This document shows positions 1-4,969 of a stretch of 11,741 nucleotides of DNA, one piece after another (within the stretch, counting starts at the first letter, position 1; the number at the start of each line of letters is the position of its first letter). The notes beneath the pieces were generated by a model, which was not told the origin of the DNA, ran no database searches, and worked only from the letters and a program-made list of their open reading frames with translations. Position numbers and translations under genes: made by a program. Source of the stretch: JBJKRW01 sp046704445 (GTDB lineage Bacteria > Patescibacteriota > Microgenomatia > UBA1406 > GWC2-37-13); contig JBJKRW010000024.1 in NCBI GenBank assembly GCA_046704445.1, positions 1 through 11,741 on the forward strand, in the 5' to 3' direction.

Positions 1-416
1 TTCCCGGGGAATGAATCATGTAGGAAATTCCTTGATTTGATACTCCGTAAAAAAAAACCGATATGTCTCGGCACTTCTCCCCCGCGTCCAAATACGACTA
101 AATCGCCCGGCCTTGCAAAACGCCGATCAACCGTCACACCAAGATGATCCCACATTTCATTTGCGTGCCGGATTCCCTTTCCCAGTATAAGATTCGGGAA
201 AAGTTTCTGAGTTTCTCTGAGAACATGCAGGACAAAACCCGAACAATCAAATCCCCGGGAAGGGTCAATTCCATGTTGAATACCGCGATATGGCGAAGAA
301 GGAAAACCTATGTATCCTCCCGCAATCTCTATGATCGTTTGCCGTGGATGACCGAATCCGGGAAGTGTGGATTCACGCCAGAATTGAAGAGCGGCTGAAT
401 TATTCTGAAAAAACAA
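1..416 (-). CDS. NlpC/P60-family cysteine peptidase, 3' end outside the window
   Basis: The minus-strand frame is open from 416 through base 1. It encodes a recognisable NlpC/P60 fold: an N-terminal stretch ending in GYIGFPSSPYRG, the catalytic motif GFDCSGFV (Cys codon 245-243), a GDLVVFGRG segment, then PRHIGFFL with the probable catalytic His, and FLHDS near the edge, where the third polar residue of the triad is expected. Such enzymes cleave peptidoglycan stem peptides or related amide bonds. No signal peptide is visible. The start is problematic: the only canonical in-frame start is TTG at 416, but the promoter and a perfect AAGGAGG at 460-454 point to a start near 445. There only ATT (444-442) is available, and its frame stops unless one T is removed from the T6 run (plus A6 at 408-413). 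A frameshift, a rare AUU start or a decayed 5' end are all possible. Family assignment is firm; the start is not. Confidence 0.85.
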   Translation of the reverse strand, partial: MFFQNNSAALQFWRESTLPGFGHPRQTIIEIAGGYIGFPSSPYRGIQHGIDPSRGFDCSGFVLHVLRETQKLFPNLILGKGIRHANEMWDHLGVTVDRRFARPGDLVVFGRGGEVPRHIGFFLRSIKSRNFLHDSFPG

Positions 417-453
417 GTTTTGGTTTCCGATCTCTTGATTGAATGCTGTTGTT

Positions 454-501
454 CCTCCTTAACAATATCAGAATTATATCGGATCAATATCCGTTCATCA
501 A
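454..501 (-). promoter_or_regulatory. Promoter and Shine-Dalgarno of the NlpC/P60 gene
   Basis: On the minus strand, TTGATG (501-496) and TATAAT (478-473) are separated by 17 bp, a near-consensus sigma70-type promoter. Transcription should start near 466. A perfect AAGGAGG follows at 460-454. The next start-like codon at good spacing is ATT at 444, out of frame with the peptidase. Confidence 0.7.
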
Positions 502-529
502 TTCTTTTACATCCCGTATGTTCCCAATT

Positions 530-1231
530 TTATGCATTCCTGCAGCGGTTTAAAAGCGGAAACAGAAATCCCGCTCCTTTCTGCAGCAAACCATGAATCA
601 TACAGGGTACAAAATCATGAAGTTTTATCATGGCAAGCAAACTCAATCCAACCATTATTACAATTATGCCGGCTCCGTTTGCAATCACGAACGAACGGTT
701 CAATACCTTGCCGTGGCGTGCAATTACTTTTTTTGCAAGAGGAATCATGTTCAATATTACTGCACACAGAGGAAATAGAATGACCCAGGTAAAAAGTACG
801 GGAAACCAGTAGAGCGGAGTATGCGATAAAAATGTATAAACCGGTCTGTTATAGTGTATTAAATCTCCCTGTATTATCCGCGATATCCCGTCGATCGCAA
901 CCATGACAAGAACGGGCAAAAGCAAAATACCGCCTAGAACATTATATTGATCAAGATGAAAAACCGTCATCAAATGACGTAACAGTCCCCGCTTCCGTAT
1001 CATATGAATATGCTCGCTGACACTTCCTTTAATGATGTCAACAACTTGTAAAATCCAGAATCTTAAAGTAATCCTGCCGTGGTTTTCCAATTCTTCTTTA
1101 TATAAATCTTCAAAAAGCGTATTCATTTCACGGCTATAGTGCTTCCGGAATGATGCAGGATACAGCATGAGGAGGAGATTGAAAATTATTCTGTCTCTTT
1201 TTGCGATGACAATCGCATCGGTTTTATACAT
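530..1231 (-). CDS. Membrane protein with a permease-prefix-like N terminus, partner of PadR
   Basis: 233 residues. The N-terminal cytosolic part (about residues 15-80) contains LLMLYPASFRKHYSREM followed by LFEDLYKEE. This resembles the short prefix found ahead of some permeases encoded next to PadR regulators (Y-P-x-x-F-R-x-x-Y-x-x-E-M). Three hydrophobic segments follow, at about 98-118, 139-162 and 182-203, with no nucleotide-binding or MacB-like periplasmic domain. The ATG lies inside the end of the padR frame (8-bp overlap, ATGTATAA), so the two are very probably translationally coupled and co-transcribed. By analogy with other PadR-linked membrane proteins it may act in envelope stress or in export of toxic compounds, but its substrate or function cannot be read from the sequence. 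The N-terminal resemblance is from memory of the motif, not a search. Confidence 0.85.
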   Translation of the reverse strand: MYKTDAIVIAKRDRIIFNLLLMLYPASFRKHYSREMNTLFEDLYKEELENHGRITLRFWILQVVDIIKGSVSEHIHMIRKRGLLRHLMTVFHLDQYNVLGGILLLPVLVMVAIDGISRIIQGDLIHYNRPVYTFLSHTPLYWFPVLFTWVILFPLCAVILNMIPLAKKVIARHGKVLNRSFVIANGAGIIVIMVGLSLLAMIKLHDFVPCMIHGLLQKGAGFLFPLLNRCRNA

Positions 1232-1580
1232 ATGCGTTGATCAGAGAAACATTCACCAGTAATTTATGTTTCCTCGCAACCTCAACCGCCCGGAAATAGC
1301 GGTTCATTTCCTTTGTAAAAATTGATCTGCCCTTTGCAGTCAAGGAATAGTATCTTCTGCGCCCGTGTCTCCCTGTTTCCGTAATTAATTTTGCCTCAAG
1401 CATCCGTTTGATTGCACCATACAGCGTGCCCGGTCCGAGAATAACTTGATTTTTTGAATCTTCACGAACCTGTTTCATAATGTCGTATCCGTGCCTCTGT
1501 TTAAGCGCAAGTGCAAGCAAAATATAGAAAACCGGCGGAGTCAAAGGCTGATCAGCCAGAAATGCTTTTGTTTTACTCAT
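1224..1580 (-). CDS. PadR-family winged-helix transcriptional regulator
   Basis: 118 residues, the usual size of a short PadR protein. The core reads FYILLALALKQRHGYDIMKQ, then GPGTLYGAIKRMLEAKLI (recognition-helix region of the winged helix), then GRRRYYSLTAKG (the beta wing and its end), followed by a C-terminal helix for dimerisation. PadR proteins are usually local repressors released by small ligands or by phosphorylation. Its promoter (TTGACA, 16 bp, TATAAT) overlaps a TATATC-N7-GATATA inverted repeat, which suggests autoregulation. The predicted transcription start is about 2 nt before the ATG, so the mRNA is probably leaderless. The stop codon overlaps the start of the membrane-protein gene, making a two-gene regulator-target unit. 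Confidence 0.93.
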   Translation of the reverse strand: MSKTKAFLADQPLTPPVFYILLALALKQRHGYDIMKQVREDSKNQVILGPGTLYGAIKRMLEAKLITETGRHGRRRYYSLTAKGRSIFTKEMNRYFRAVEVARKHKLLVNVSLINAYV

Positions 1581-1588
1581 ATACCCCT

Positions 1589-1618
1589 ATTATATCGTTA
1601 ATGGATATATTGTCAATA
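1589..1618 (-). promoter_or_regulatory. padR promoter with overlapping palindromes (probable PadR operator)
   Basis: Minus-strand -35 TTGACA (1616-1611) and -10 TATAAT (1594-1589), 16 bp apart. TATATC (1591-1596) and GATATA (1604-1609) form a perfect 6-7-6 inverted repeat over the -10 and spacer. A second palindrome, TATTG-T-CAATA (1608-1618), covers the -35. A dimer bound at either would block RNA polymerase. The predicted start near 1582 gives a leaderless transcript. Confidence 0.7.
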
Positions 1619-1624
1619 GATATA

Positions 1625-2074
1625 TTATTTTATTTTCCTGAAGCAGCCCATCGCATAAAGGACAATAACCTGAGCAAAAATGGAGACAACAATCAATAAC
1701 CTGCTGTACGCGCGGAAAAACCATATCAAAAACCCTGGAAACAGTACGCCCAGCAAACCGGCACTCAAAGAGGCTCCGCATAAGGGCCCCCCTATACCGC
1801 ACGCTTCTACCGCGGCAAAACCTATTATTGTCGCAATCACTCCCCACACGGATGTCTTATACCGTTTTGCGCGGACAATCCTTTCTTTGAGCATATGTAT
1901 CATGCACGTAAAAGTGAGCGAAAAACCGAGAAGGAAAAAAGTCACCAGAACGGTATCGCGGGTATTGAAAAAAATGATTTTCGGAACAAGCAGATATCCG
2001 GCCAAAAAAGCGGCGGCGAATACCGCGAGACAGTAAGGACTTTTGAAAATACGGACCAGATAAATATGTTTCAT
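1625..2074 (-). CDS. Small four-helix membrane protein with a CX6C pair, unknown function
   Basis: 149 residues, strongly hydrophobic, with segments at about 15-35, 41-62, 76-118 (possibly two passes) and 122-142. A conserved-looking stretch EACGIGGPLCG holds Cys92 and Cys99 (C-X6-C) beside glycine-rich membrane sequence; Cys57 and Cys144 are also present. The ATG overlaps the groES stop as ATGA (4 bp), so it is translated from the same mRNA as groES and the thioredoxin-glutaredoxin fusion. I do not recognise the family. The cysteine pair and upstream thiol-redox gene allow the idea of a membrane redox partner or metal-handling protein, but this is inference only. Confidence 0.8.
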   Translation of the reverse strand: MKHIYLVRIFKSPYCLAVFAAAFLAGYLLVPKIIFFNTRDTVLVTFFLLGFSLTFTCMIHMLKERIVRAKRYKTSVWGVIATIIGFAAVEACGIGGPLCGASLSAGLLGVLFPGFLIWFFRAYSRLLIVVSIFAQVIVLYAMGCFRKIK

Positions 2075-2367
2075 TGTTTAACCGGCTCCGACTCTACTAC
2101 TCTTCCCAGCAAGTCGTTTACCGTAACGACAAGATAATGTATATCTTCTAATTGTACCTCCTGGCCCGCATAAGAGTTAAGAAGCACAATGTCGTTCGGT
2201 TTTGCTTTTCCTACCAACGTCTTATCATCACCCAACGCAATAACCTTGGCAAGTTTGGTTGTTTTGTTGTTGGCGGTTTCCGGAATGTAAATTCCGGACT
2301 GCGTCTGAATTTCGGTCTTGAGCGGTTCCACGAGAATTTTGTCTCCGACAGGTTGAATTGTTTTCAT
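2071..2367 (-). CDS. groES: Co-chaperonin GroES (Cpn10)
   Basis: 98 residues, normal length for GroES. It begins KTIQPVGDKILVEP, the typical first beta strand, and carries a mobile-loop region TQSGIYIPETANNK in which the G-I-hydrophobic triplet binds GroEL. The roof and C-terminal strands include AKPNDIVLLNSYAG and IHYLVVTVNDLLGRV. It forms the heptameric lid of the GroEL folding chamber in the cytosol. groEL is not in the window. The gene starts 15 bp after the thioredoxin-glutaredoxin stop with no clear Shine-Dalgarno and ends in a 4-bp ATGA overlap with the membrane-protein gene. No CIRCE-like heat-shock operator was seen upstream, so expression probably follows the redox gene's promoter. 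Confidence 0.95.
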   Translation of the reverse strand: MKTIQPVGDKILVEPLKTEIQTQSGIYIPETANNKTTKLAKVIALGDDKTLVGKAKPNDIVLLNSYAGQEVQLEDIHYLVVTVNDLLGRVVESEPVKQ

Positions 2368-2382
2368 ATAGTTTATGAACGA

Positions 2383-2961
2383 TTAAAGATTCAAAAGTAT
2401 ATCTATCTGCGGCTTGTTGAACCCAACTACGGTCTGTCCGTTTATCCATAATTGAGGTACGCCCATCTGTCCTGACTTCTGTACCATTTTCGTAGCCCAT
2501 GCCTGATCCCTTGAAACATCTATCTCCTTATACTCTATATGTTTTTCTTTCAGGTAGCTTTTGGTCATGTGGCAATAGGGACAGGTTGGGGTAGTAAATA
2601 CGATAATCTCGTTTTTCCCGTCTTTCGCGCGCGCCGGCGGTTCTGATTTTGCCTGTTGAATTAAATTTTCGTATTCCTCTTTCGAAGACACCCCCACTCT
2701 TTGGTTGACAAGCTTCCCGTCTTTAAACACGATAACCGTCGGAATACTCATGACTCCGAATAATCCCGCCAACTCCTGTTCTTCGTCAACGTTGATTTTG
2801 ACAAATTTCATTCCTTTGTCCTTATTCTTCTCATCCAGGTTCTCCATAAGCGGAGACAGAATCTTGCACGGTCCGCACCAATCGGCATAAAAATCCGCAA
2901 TGACCACCCCTTTAAATTCCACAACCTCAGATTTAAAATTATCTTTGTGTATCTGTTTCAT
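2383..2961 (-). CDS. Thioredoxin-glutaredoxin fusion protein
   Basis: From ATG 2961 the protein has 192 residues. Residues 1-104 form a thioredoxin domain: FYADWCGPCK gives the active-site pair Cys29/Cys32, and SIPT gives the cis-proline Pro74. A short polar linker (about 105-117, rich in P, A and K) leads to a glutaredoxin domain with TTPTCPYC (Cys127/Cys130) and the cis-Pro GVPQLWINGQ at Pro169. Both halves keep their catalytic cysteines, so it could act as a two-headed disulfide reductase, perhaps passing electrons between domains. ATG 2961 matches the usual thioredoxin N terminus but lacks a Shine-Dalgarno. ATG 3003 adds 14 residues and lies directly after AGGGGAG, close to a predicted transcription start. 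The in-frame TTG at 3051 is the first half of the TTGACA -35 box and cannot be the start if that promoter is used. It heads the operon with groES. Confidence 0.93.
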   Translation of the reverse strand: MKQIHKDNFKSEVVEFKGVVIADFYADWCGPCKILSPLMENLDEKNKDKGMKFVKINVDEEQELAGLFGVMSIPTVIVFKDGKLVNQRVGVSSKEEYENLIQQAKSEPPARAKDGKNEIIVFTTPTCPYCHMTKSYLKEKHIEYKEIDVSRDQAWATKMVQKSGQMGVPQLWINGQTVVGFNKPQIDILLNL

Positions 2962-3012
2962 ACGGTAAACCAAATTTATAATCTTCTTGCATTTCCTACT
3001 CATCTCCCCTAT

Positions 3013-3051
3013 ACTATATGTAAGTTTAATATAGATTAGCGGTTTTGTCAA
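3013..3051 (-). promoter_or_regulatory. Promoter region of the thioredoxin-glutaredoxin/groES operon
   Basis: The minus strand has a consensus -35 TTGACA at 3051-3046. At 17 bp spacing the -10 would be TAAACT (3028-3023), a weak match. A better -10-like hexamer, TATAGT (3018-3013), is too far for that -35 but would start transcription about 3 nt before ATG 3003. Which pairing is used is unclear. Confidence 0.5.
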
Positions 3052-3064
3052 TTACAAATTAATG

Positions 3065-3076
3065 CACATATATGTG
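3065..3076. repeat. 12-bp perfect palindrome over the DUF2892-like start codon
   Basis: CACATATATGTG is its own reverse complement and contains the ATG at 3072-3074. It could be a regulator site or simply AT-rich coincidence. Confidence 0.45.
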
Positions 3077-3287
3077 TCCCATACTGAAACCAAACGAAGG
3101 AACAACAGACAGAGTGATCCGCGTAATGCTGGGCGTAGTTTTGATAGGCCTGGCATATTTTAAACTGAGCGGAAATCTTAGGCTTTTTGTGGGCGTCATC
3201 GGTCTTGCCGGTCTGATCACAGGCTTTATCGGTTATTGCGCTCTTTACAAAATCCTGGGTTTCACCACTTTTAACAAGAAAAAGTAA
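3072..3287 (+). CDS. DUF2892-like (YgaP transmembrane-type) small membrane protein
   Basis: 71 residues. The N-terminal NEGTTDRVIRVMLGVVLI, two short hydrophobic segments (about 16-31 and 38-54) and the C-terminal TGFIGYCALYKILGF match the DUF2892 pattern: a short hairpin membrane protein with D-R-x-x-R near the start and G-x-C-x-x-Y-x-x-L-G at the end. In YgaP a similar domain anchors a rhodanese; here there is no rhodanese fusion. Cys56 near the second membrane exit is the family's usual cysteine. It is divergent from the thioredoxin-glutaredoxin gene, and their starts are about 110 bp apart. No Shine-Dalgarno is visible; the ATG lies inside a 12-bp palindrome. Function is unknown in general. 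Confidence 0.88.
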   Translation: MCPILKPNEGTTDRVIRVMLGVVLIGLAYFKLSGNLRLFVGVIGLAGLITGFIGYCALYKILGFTTFNKKK

Positions 3288-3301
3288 GCTCCTCTCAATA
3301 A

Positions 3302-3433
3302 GTTGAAGACCCGGAGAAAGTCGATGAATTCGGCAACTATGTTCATATTACAATCCCCTGGGACGATGAAATGCTACAGGCCAATTTACGCGCGTTTACC
3401 GCGCGGTACGAAACCCTCCATCATCTGTCTTGA
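3302..3433 (+). pseudogene. Remnant of a gene (C-terminal 43 codons), family not recognised
   Basis: This frame runs from just after an in-frame TAA (3299-3301) to TGA (3431-3433) with no start codon near its beginning; the first ATG is codon 24. Its product looks like real protein: VEDPEKVDEFGNYVHI, then TIPWDDEMLQANLRAF and TARYETLHHLS, with balanced charged and aromatic residues and no low complexity. It begins only 14 bp after the DUF2892-like stop codon and ends 8 bp before the cupin stop on the other strand. The simplest reading is a truncated 3' end of a lost gene. I cannot name the family. Confidence 0.5.
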
Positions 3434-3441
3434 ATTGTTTA

Positions 3442-3825
3442 TCAGATATGATCTTCCGTGTCCTTGTCCGCATCCGCTTTTGTCTTGTGAACGGTTTTAT
3501 CCTTGTGGTGCGGCGGAGAATATATGGTATAGAGTTTAAGATCTTTTGCGGATGATGTGTTTACAAAGTTGTGTTGTGTGCCCGCAGGGACAAGAATTGC
3601 ATCTCCGTCTTTTATCGGCTGTTCTTCCCCATCCATAATTACCTTTCCCTCTCCTTCCTCGATGCGCAAAAACTGGTCGACTATTTCGTGTACTTCCATA
3701 CCGATCTCTCCCCCGGGAGGAATGGACATCAATACAATCTGTGCATGCTGGCCGGTATACACAACCTGTCTGAAGTTTGTATTATTGTGAGTCAATTCTT
3801 CAATATTTCCTACAAATCCTTTCAT
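3442..3825 (-). CDS. Cupin-domain protein
   Basis: 127 residues. A single small cupin barrel occupies about residues 15-103. Motif 1 is PPGGEIGMEVHEIVDQFLRIEEGEG, quoted here as the two parts PPGGEIGMEVH and DQFLRIEEGEG; motif 2 is GDAILVPAGTQHNFVN. Likely metal ligands are His46, Gln51 (in place of the second His of classical motif 1) and His85. Such cupins are often labelled as mannose-6-phosphate isomerase-like, but nothing here shows that activity. A charged tail (about 104-127, rich in H, K and D) follows. The start is well fixed by AAGGAGGTGA ending 7 nt before the ATG. The gene is divergent from the EamA permease gene and convergent with the 3302-3433 remnant. Confidence 0.92.
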   Translation of the reverse strand: MKGFVGNIEELTHNNTNFRQVVYTGQHAQIVLMSIPPGGEIGMEVHEIVDQFLRIEEGEGKVIMDGEEQPIKDGDAILVPAGTQHNFVNTSSAKDLKLYTIYSPPHHKDKTVHKTKADADKDTEDHI

Positions 3826-3831
3826 ATTTTT

Positions 3832-3874
3832 TCACCTCCTTCCCGATACGACTATATATACATTATATATGTCG
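3832..3874 (-). promoter_or_regulatory. Cupin promoter, Shine-Dalgarno and overlapping inverted repeat
   Basis: On minus, TATAAT (3867-3862) gives a predicted start near 3855, followed by a near-perfect AAGGAGGTGA (3841-3832). The -10 sits in an inverted repeat with arms ATATATA (3854-3860) and TATATAT (3864-3870), extended by CGAC (3849-3852) and GTCG (3871-3874) with one unpaired T. This resembles an operator, although AT-rich palindromes are common. No good -35 is visible, which fits an activator-dependent or repressible promoter. Confidence 0.55.
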
Positions 3875-3944
3875 CTGACGATATCGCCGTATCTTTTTGT
3901 CCTGAATTCACCCTCTCTACCGAACAATTAAGATAAAGATCGGT

Positions 3945-3950
3945 TATAAT
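3945..3950 (+). promoter_or_regulatory. -10 element of the EamA permease gene, leaderless transcript
   Basis: Consensus TATAAT ends 7 nt before the ATG at 3958, so transcription should start at about 3957. No Shine-Dalgarno lies upstream. The -35 is weak (GAACAA at 17 bp). Confidence 0.6.
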
Positions 3951-3957
3951 ACTGTCT

Positions 3958-4854
3958 ATGCCCTGGTACATTTTTGCGTTCGGGACTGCTTTTTTTTATT
4001 CCATATCCATTTTCATCGACAAGTATCTGATCGAAAAACAGATCAAAAACCCATACGCACTCACTTCGCTTTTCAGCATGACCACGGGAATTGTCGGAAT
4101 CGCAATCGGTTTTATCACGGGGTTTAAGTATATCGGTATTACTCAAACAGGAATTATTATTTTTGCCGGCATGCTTTTGTCCTTATATCTCCTTCCCTAT
4201 CTCAAAGCGATCAAAATCGATGATGCTTCACAGGTTGTTCCTCTTTTTCAGCTGATTCCCATTTTTACCCTTGTCATGTCGTGGATTTTTCTTGGAGAAA
4301 CACTGAGACCCAAACAAATAGTGGGATTACTGATCGTAGTCGTTGCCGCAATCGTATTGTCTATGGATAAAATCGATAAAAAAATTTTCAGGCCGAGAAA
4401 ATCCCTATGGTACATGATTCTGTCCAGCTTTATGTACGGAGCAATCGGCATCCTATTCAGATTTACGGTGAAACATGTCGATTACTGGACAACCATATCG
4501 TATGAATATATCGGAACCGGTTTGGCGGGTGTGCTTTTATTTTTTATTCCGCAGATACGCAATAGTCTCATCAGCGAACGGAAAGCAATTGTCAAATCCG
4601 TCGGATTCCTGGGCGCGGATAAAGTTTTGGGAGTCTGCGCGAACCTTGCCGAAGGATTTGCCATGTCGCTGGTAGCCGTCCCTCTGGTAAACGTCGTGGA
4701 AAGCGTACAGCCGTTTCTTACGTTGGTGCTCGGTATTGCAATTACACTATGGTTCCCCTATCTCATAAAGGAAAATATCAGTAAAAAAACAATTACGCAC
4801 AAACTTGTCTCGATCGTATTCATTTTTCTCGGCATGGTTCTTGTGTACACCTGA
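3958..4854 (+). CDS. EamA/DMT-superfamily transporter
   Basis: 298 residues with about ten hydrophobic helices arranged as two EamA repeats (about 1-137 and 148-298), the standard layout and length for the drug/metabolite transporter superfamily. Features include FAFGTAFFYSISIFIDKYLI in the first helix, the repeat-end signature VPLFQLIPIFTLVMSWIFLGE, with GETLRPKQIVGLLIVVVA after it, and the matching second-repeat region VPLVNVVESVQPFLTLVLG. The protein sits in the cytoplasmic membrane; family members export amino acids, nucleosides or metabolites, and the substrate cannot be deduced here. A TATAAT 7 nt before the ATG predicts a leaderless mRNA. The stop is 9 bp before the -10 of the next promoter, and no terminator separates it from the ATPase leader, so read-through into that leader is possible. 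Confidence 0.9.
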   Translation: MPWYIFAFGTAFFYSISIFIDKYLIEKQIKNPYALTSLFSMTTGIVGIAIGFITGFKYIGITQTGIIIFAGMLLSLYLLPYLKAIKIDDASQVVPLFQLIPIFTLVMSWIFLGETLRPKQIVGLLIVVVAAIVLSMDKIDKKIFRPRKSLWYMILSSFMYGAIGILFRFTVKHVDYWTTISYEYIGTGLAGVLLFFIPQIRNSLISERKAIVKSVGFLGADKVLGVCANLAEGFAMSLVAVPLVNVVESVQPFLTLVLGIAITLWFPYLIKENISKKTITHKLVSIVFIFLGMVLVYT

Positions 4855-4869
4855 ATGACTTAGTATAAT
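4841..4869 (+). promoter_or_regulatory. Promoter of the ATPase leader
   Basis: TATAAT at 4864-4869 with TTGTGT (4841-4846) 17 bp upstream, overlapping the end of the EamA gene. The predicted transcription start, about G4876, coincides with the 5' edge of the P1-like stem in the leader. Confidence 0.6.
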
Positions 4870-4875
4870 AAAGAC

Positions 4876-4969
4876 GTAGGGTCTCAGTCAGTCCTGATAT
4901 GAATCGGAACCGAACACCTACCCGCGACAGCGTTTCAAAGAGACCGGCACGGTCTCTTTTTTTGTATCT
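4876..4969 (+). ncRNA. Structured leader with alternative hairpins (riboswitch or attenuator candidate)
   Basis: The roughly 94-nt leader has a P1-like stem GUAGG (4876-4880) with CCUAC (4917-4921). Inside it are two small hairpins: UCAG/CUGA (4884-4887 with 4894-4897) and UCG/CGA (4904-4906 with 4911-4913). CGC/GCG with a GACA loop follows (4923-4932), then a strong terminator. GGUCUC at 4880-4885 is complementary to GAGACC at 4940-4945, the 5' arm of the terminator, so it can act as antiterminator. G4880 is shared with P1, so P1 formation competes with the antiterminator. This is the logic of a transcriptional riboswitch that turns the ATPase off when P1 forms. The sequence does not match fluoride, NiCo, yybP-ykoY or guanidine consensus motifs as I remember them. 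A stand-alone small RNA is the alternative. Confidence 0.55.
4937..4963 (+). terminator. Intrinsic terminator in the ATPase leader
   Basis: AAAGAGACC (4937-4945), loop GGCAC, GGTCTCTTT (4951-4959), running into a T tract ending at 4963: a 9-bp stem and an uninterrupted U run. It ends 6 nt before the ATPase start codon, so the ATPase mRNA from the upstream promoters must read through it. Confidence 0.85.

Noticed and set aside
144..398. 84-codon plus-strand open frame
   Set aside because: It is antisense to the NlpC/P60 gene, whose catalytic motifs are clear on the minus strand.
1680..2137. Plus-strand open frames of 118 and 80 codons
   Set aside because: Antisense shadows of the four-helix membrane protein and the end of groES; composition is unlike a real protein.
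3049..3051. TTG start giving a 222-residue thioredoxin-glutaredoxin protein
   Set aside because: This TTG begins the TTGACA -35 box, and the extra residues precede the normal thioredoxin N terminus.
3303..3539. 78-codon plus-strand open frame
   Set aside because: Runs out of frame with the protein-like remnant at 3302 and then antisense to the cupin; low-quality sequence.
4876..4969. The ATPase leader as a tRNA or tRNA-like element
   Set aside because: No acceptor, anticodon or T-arm arrangement can be folded; the pairing fits an attenuator instead.
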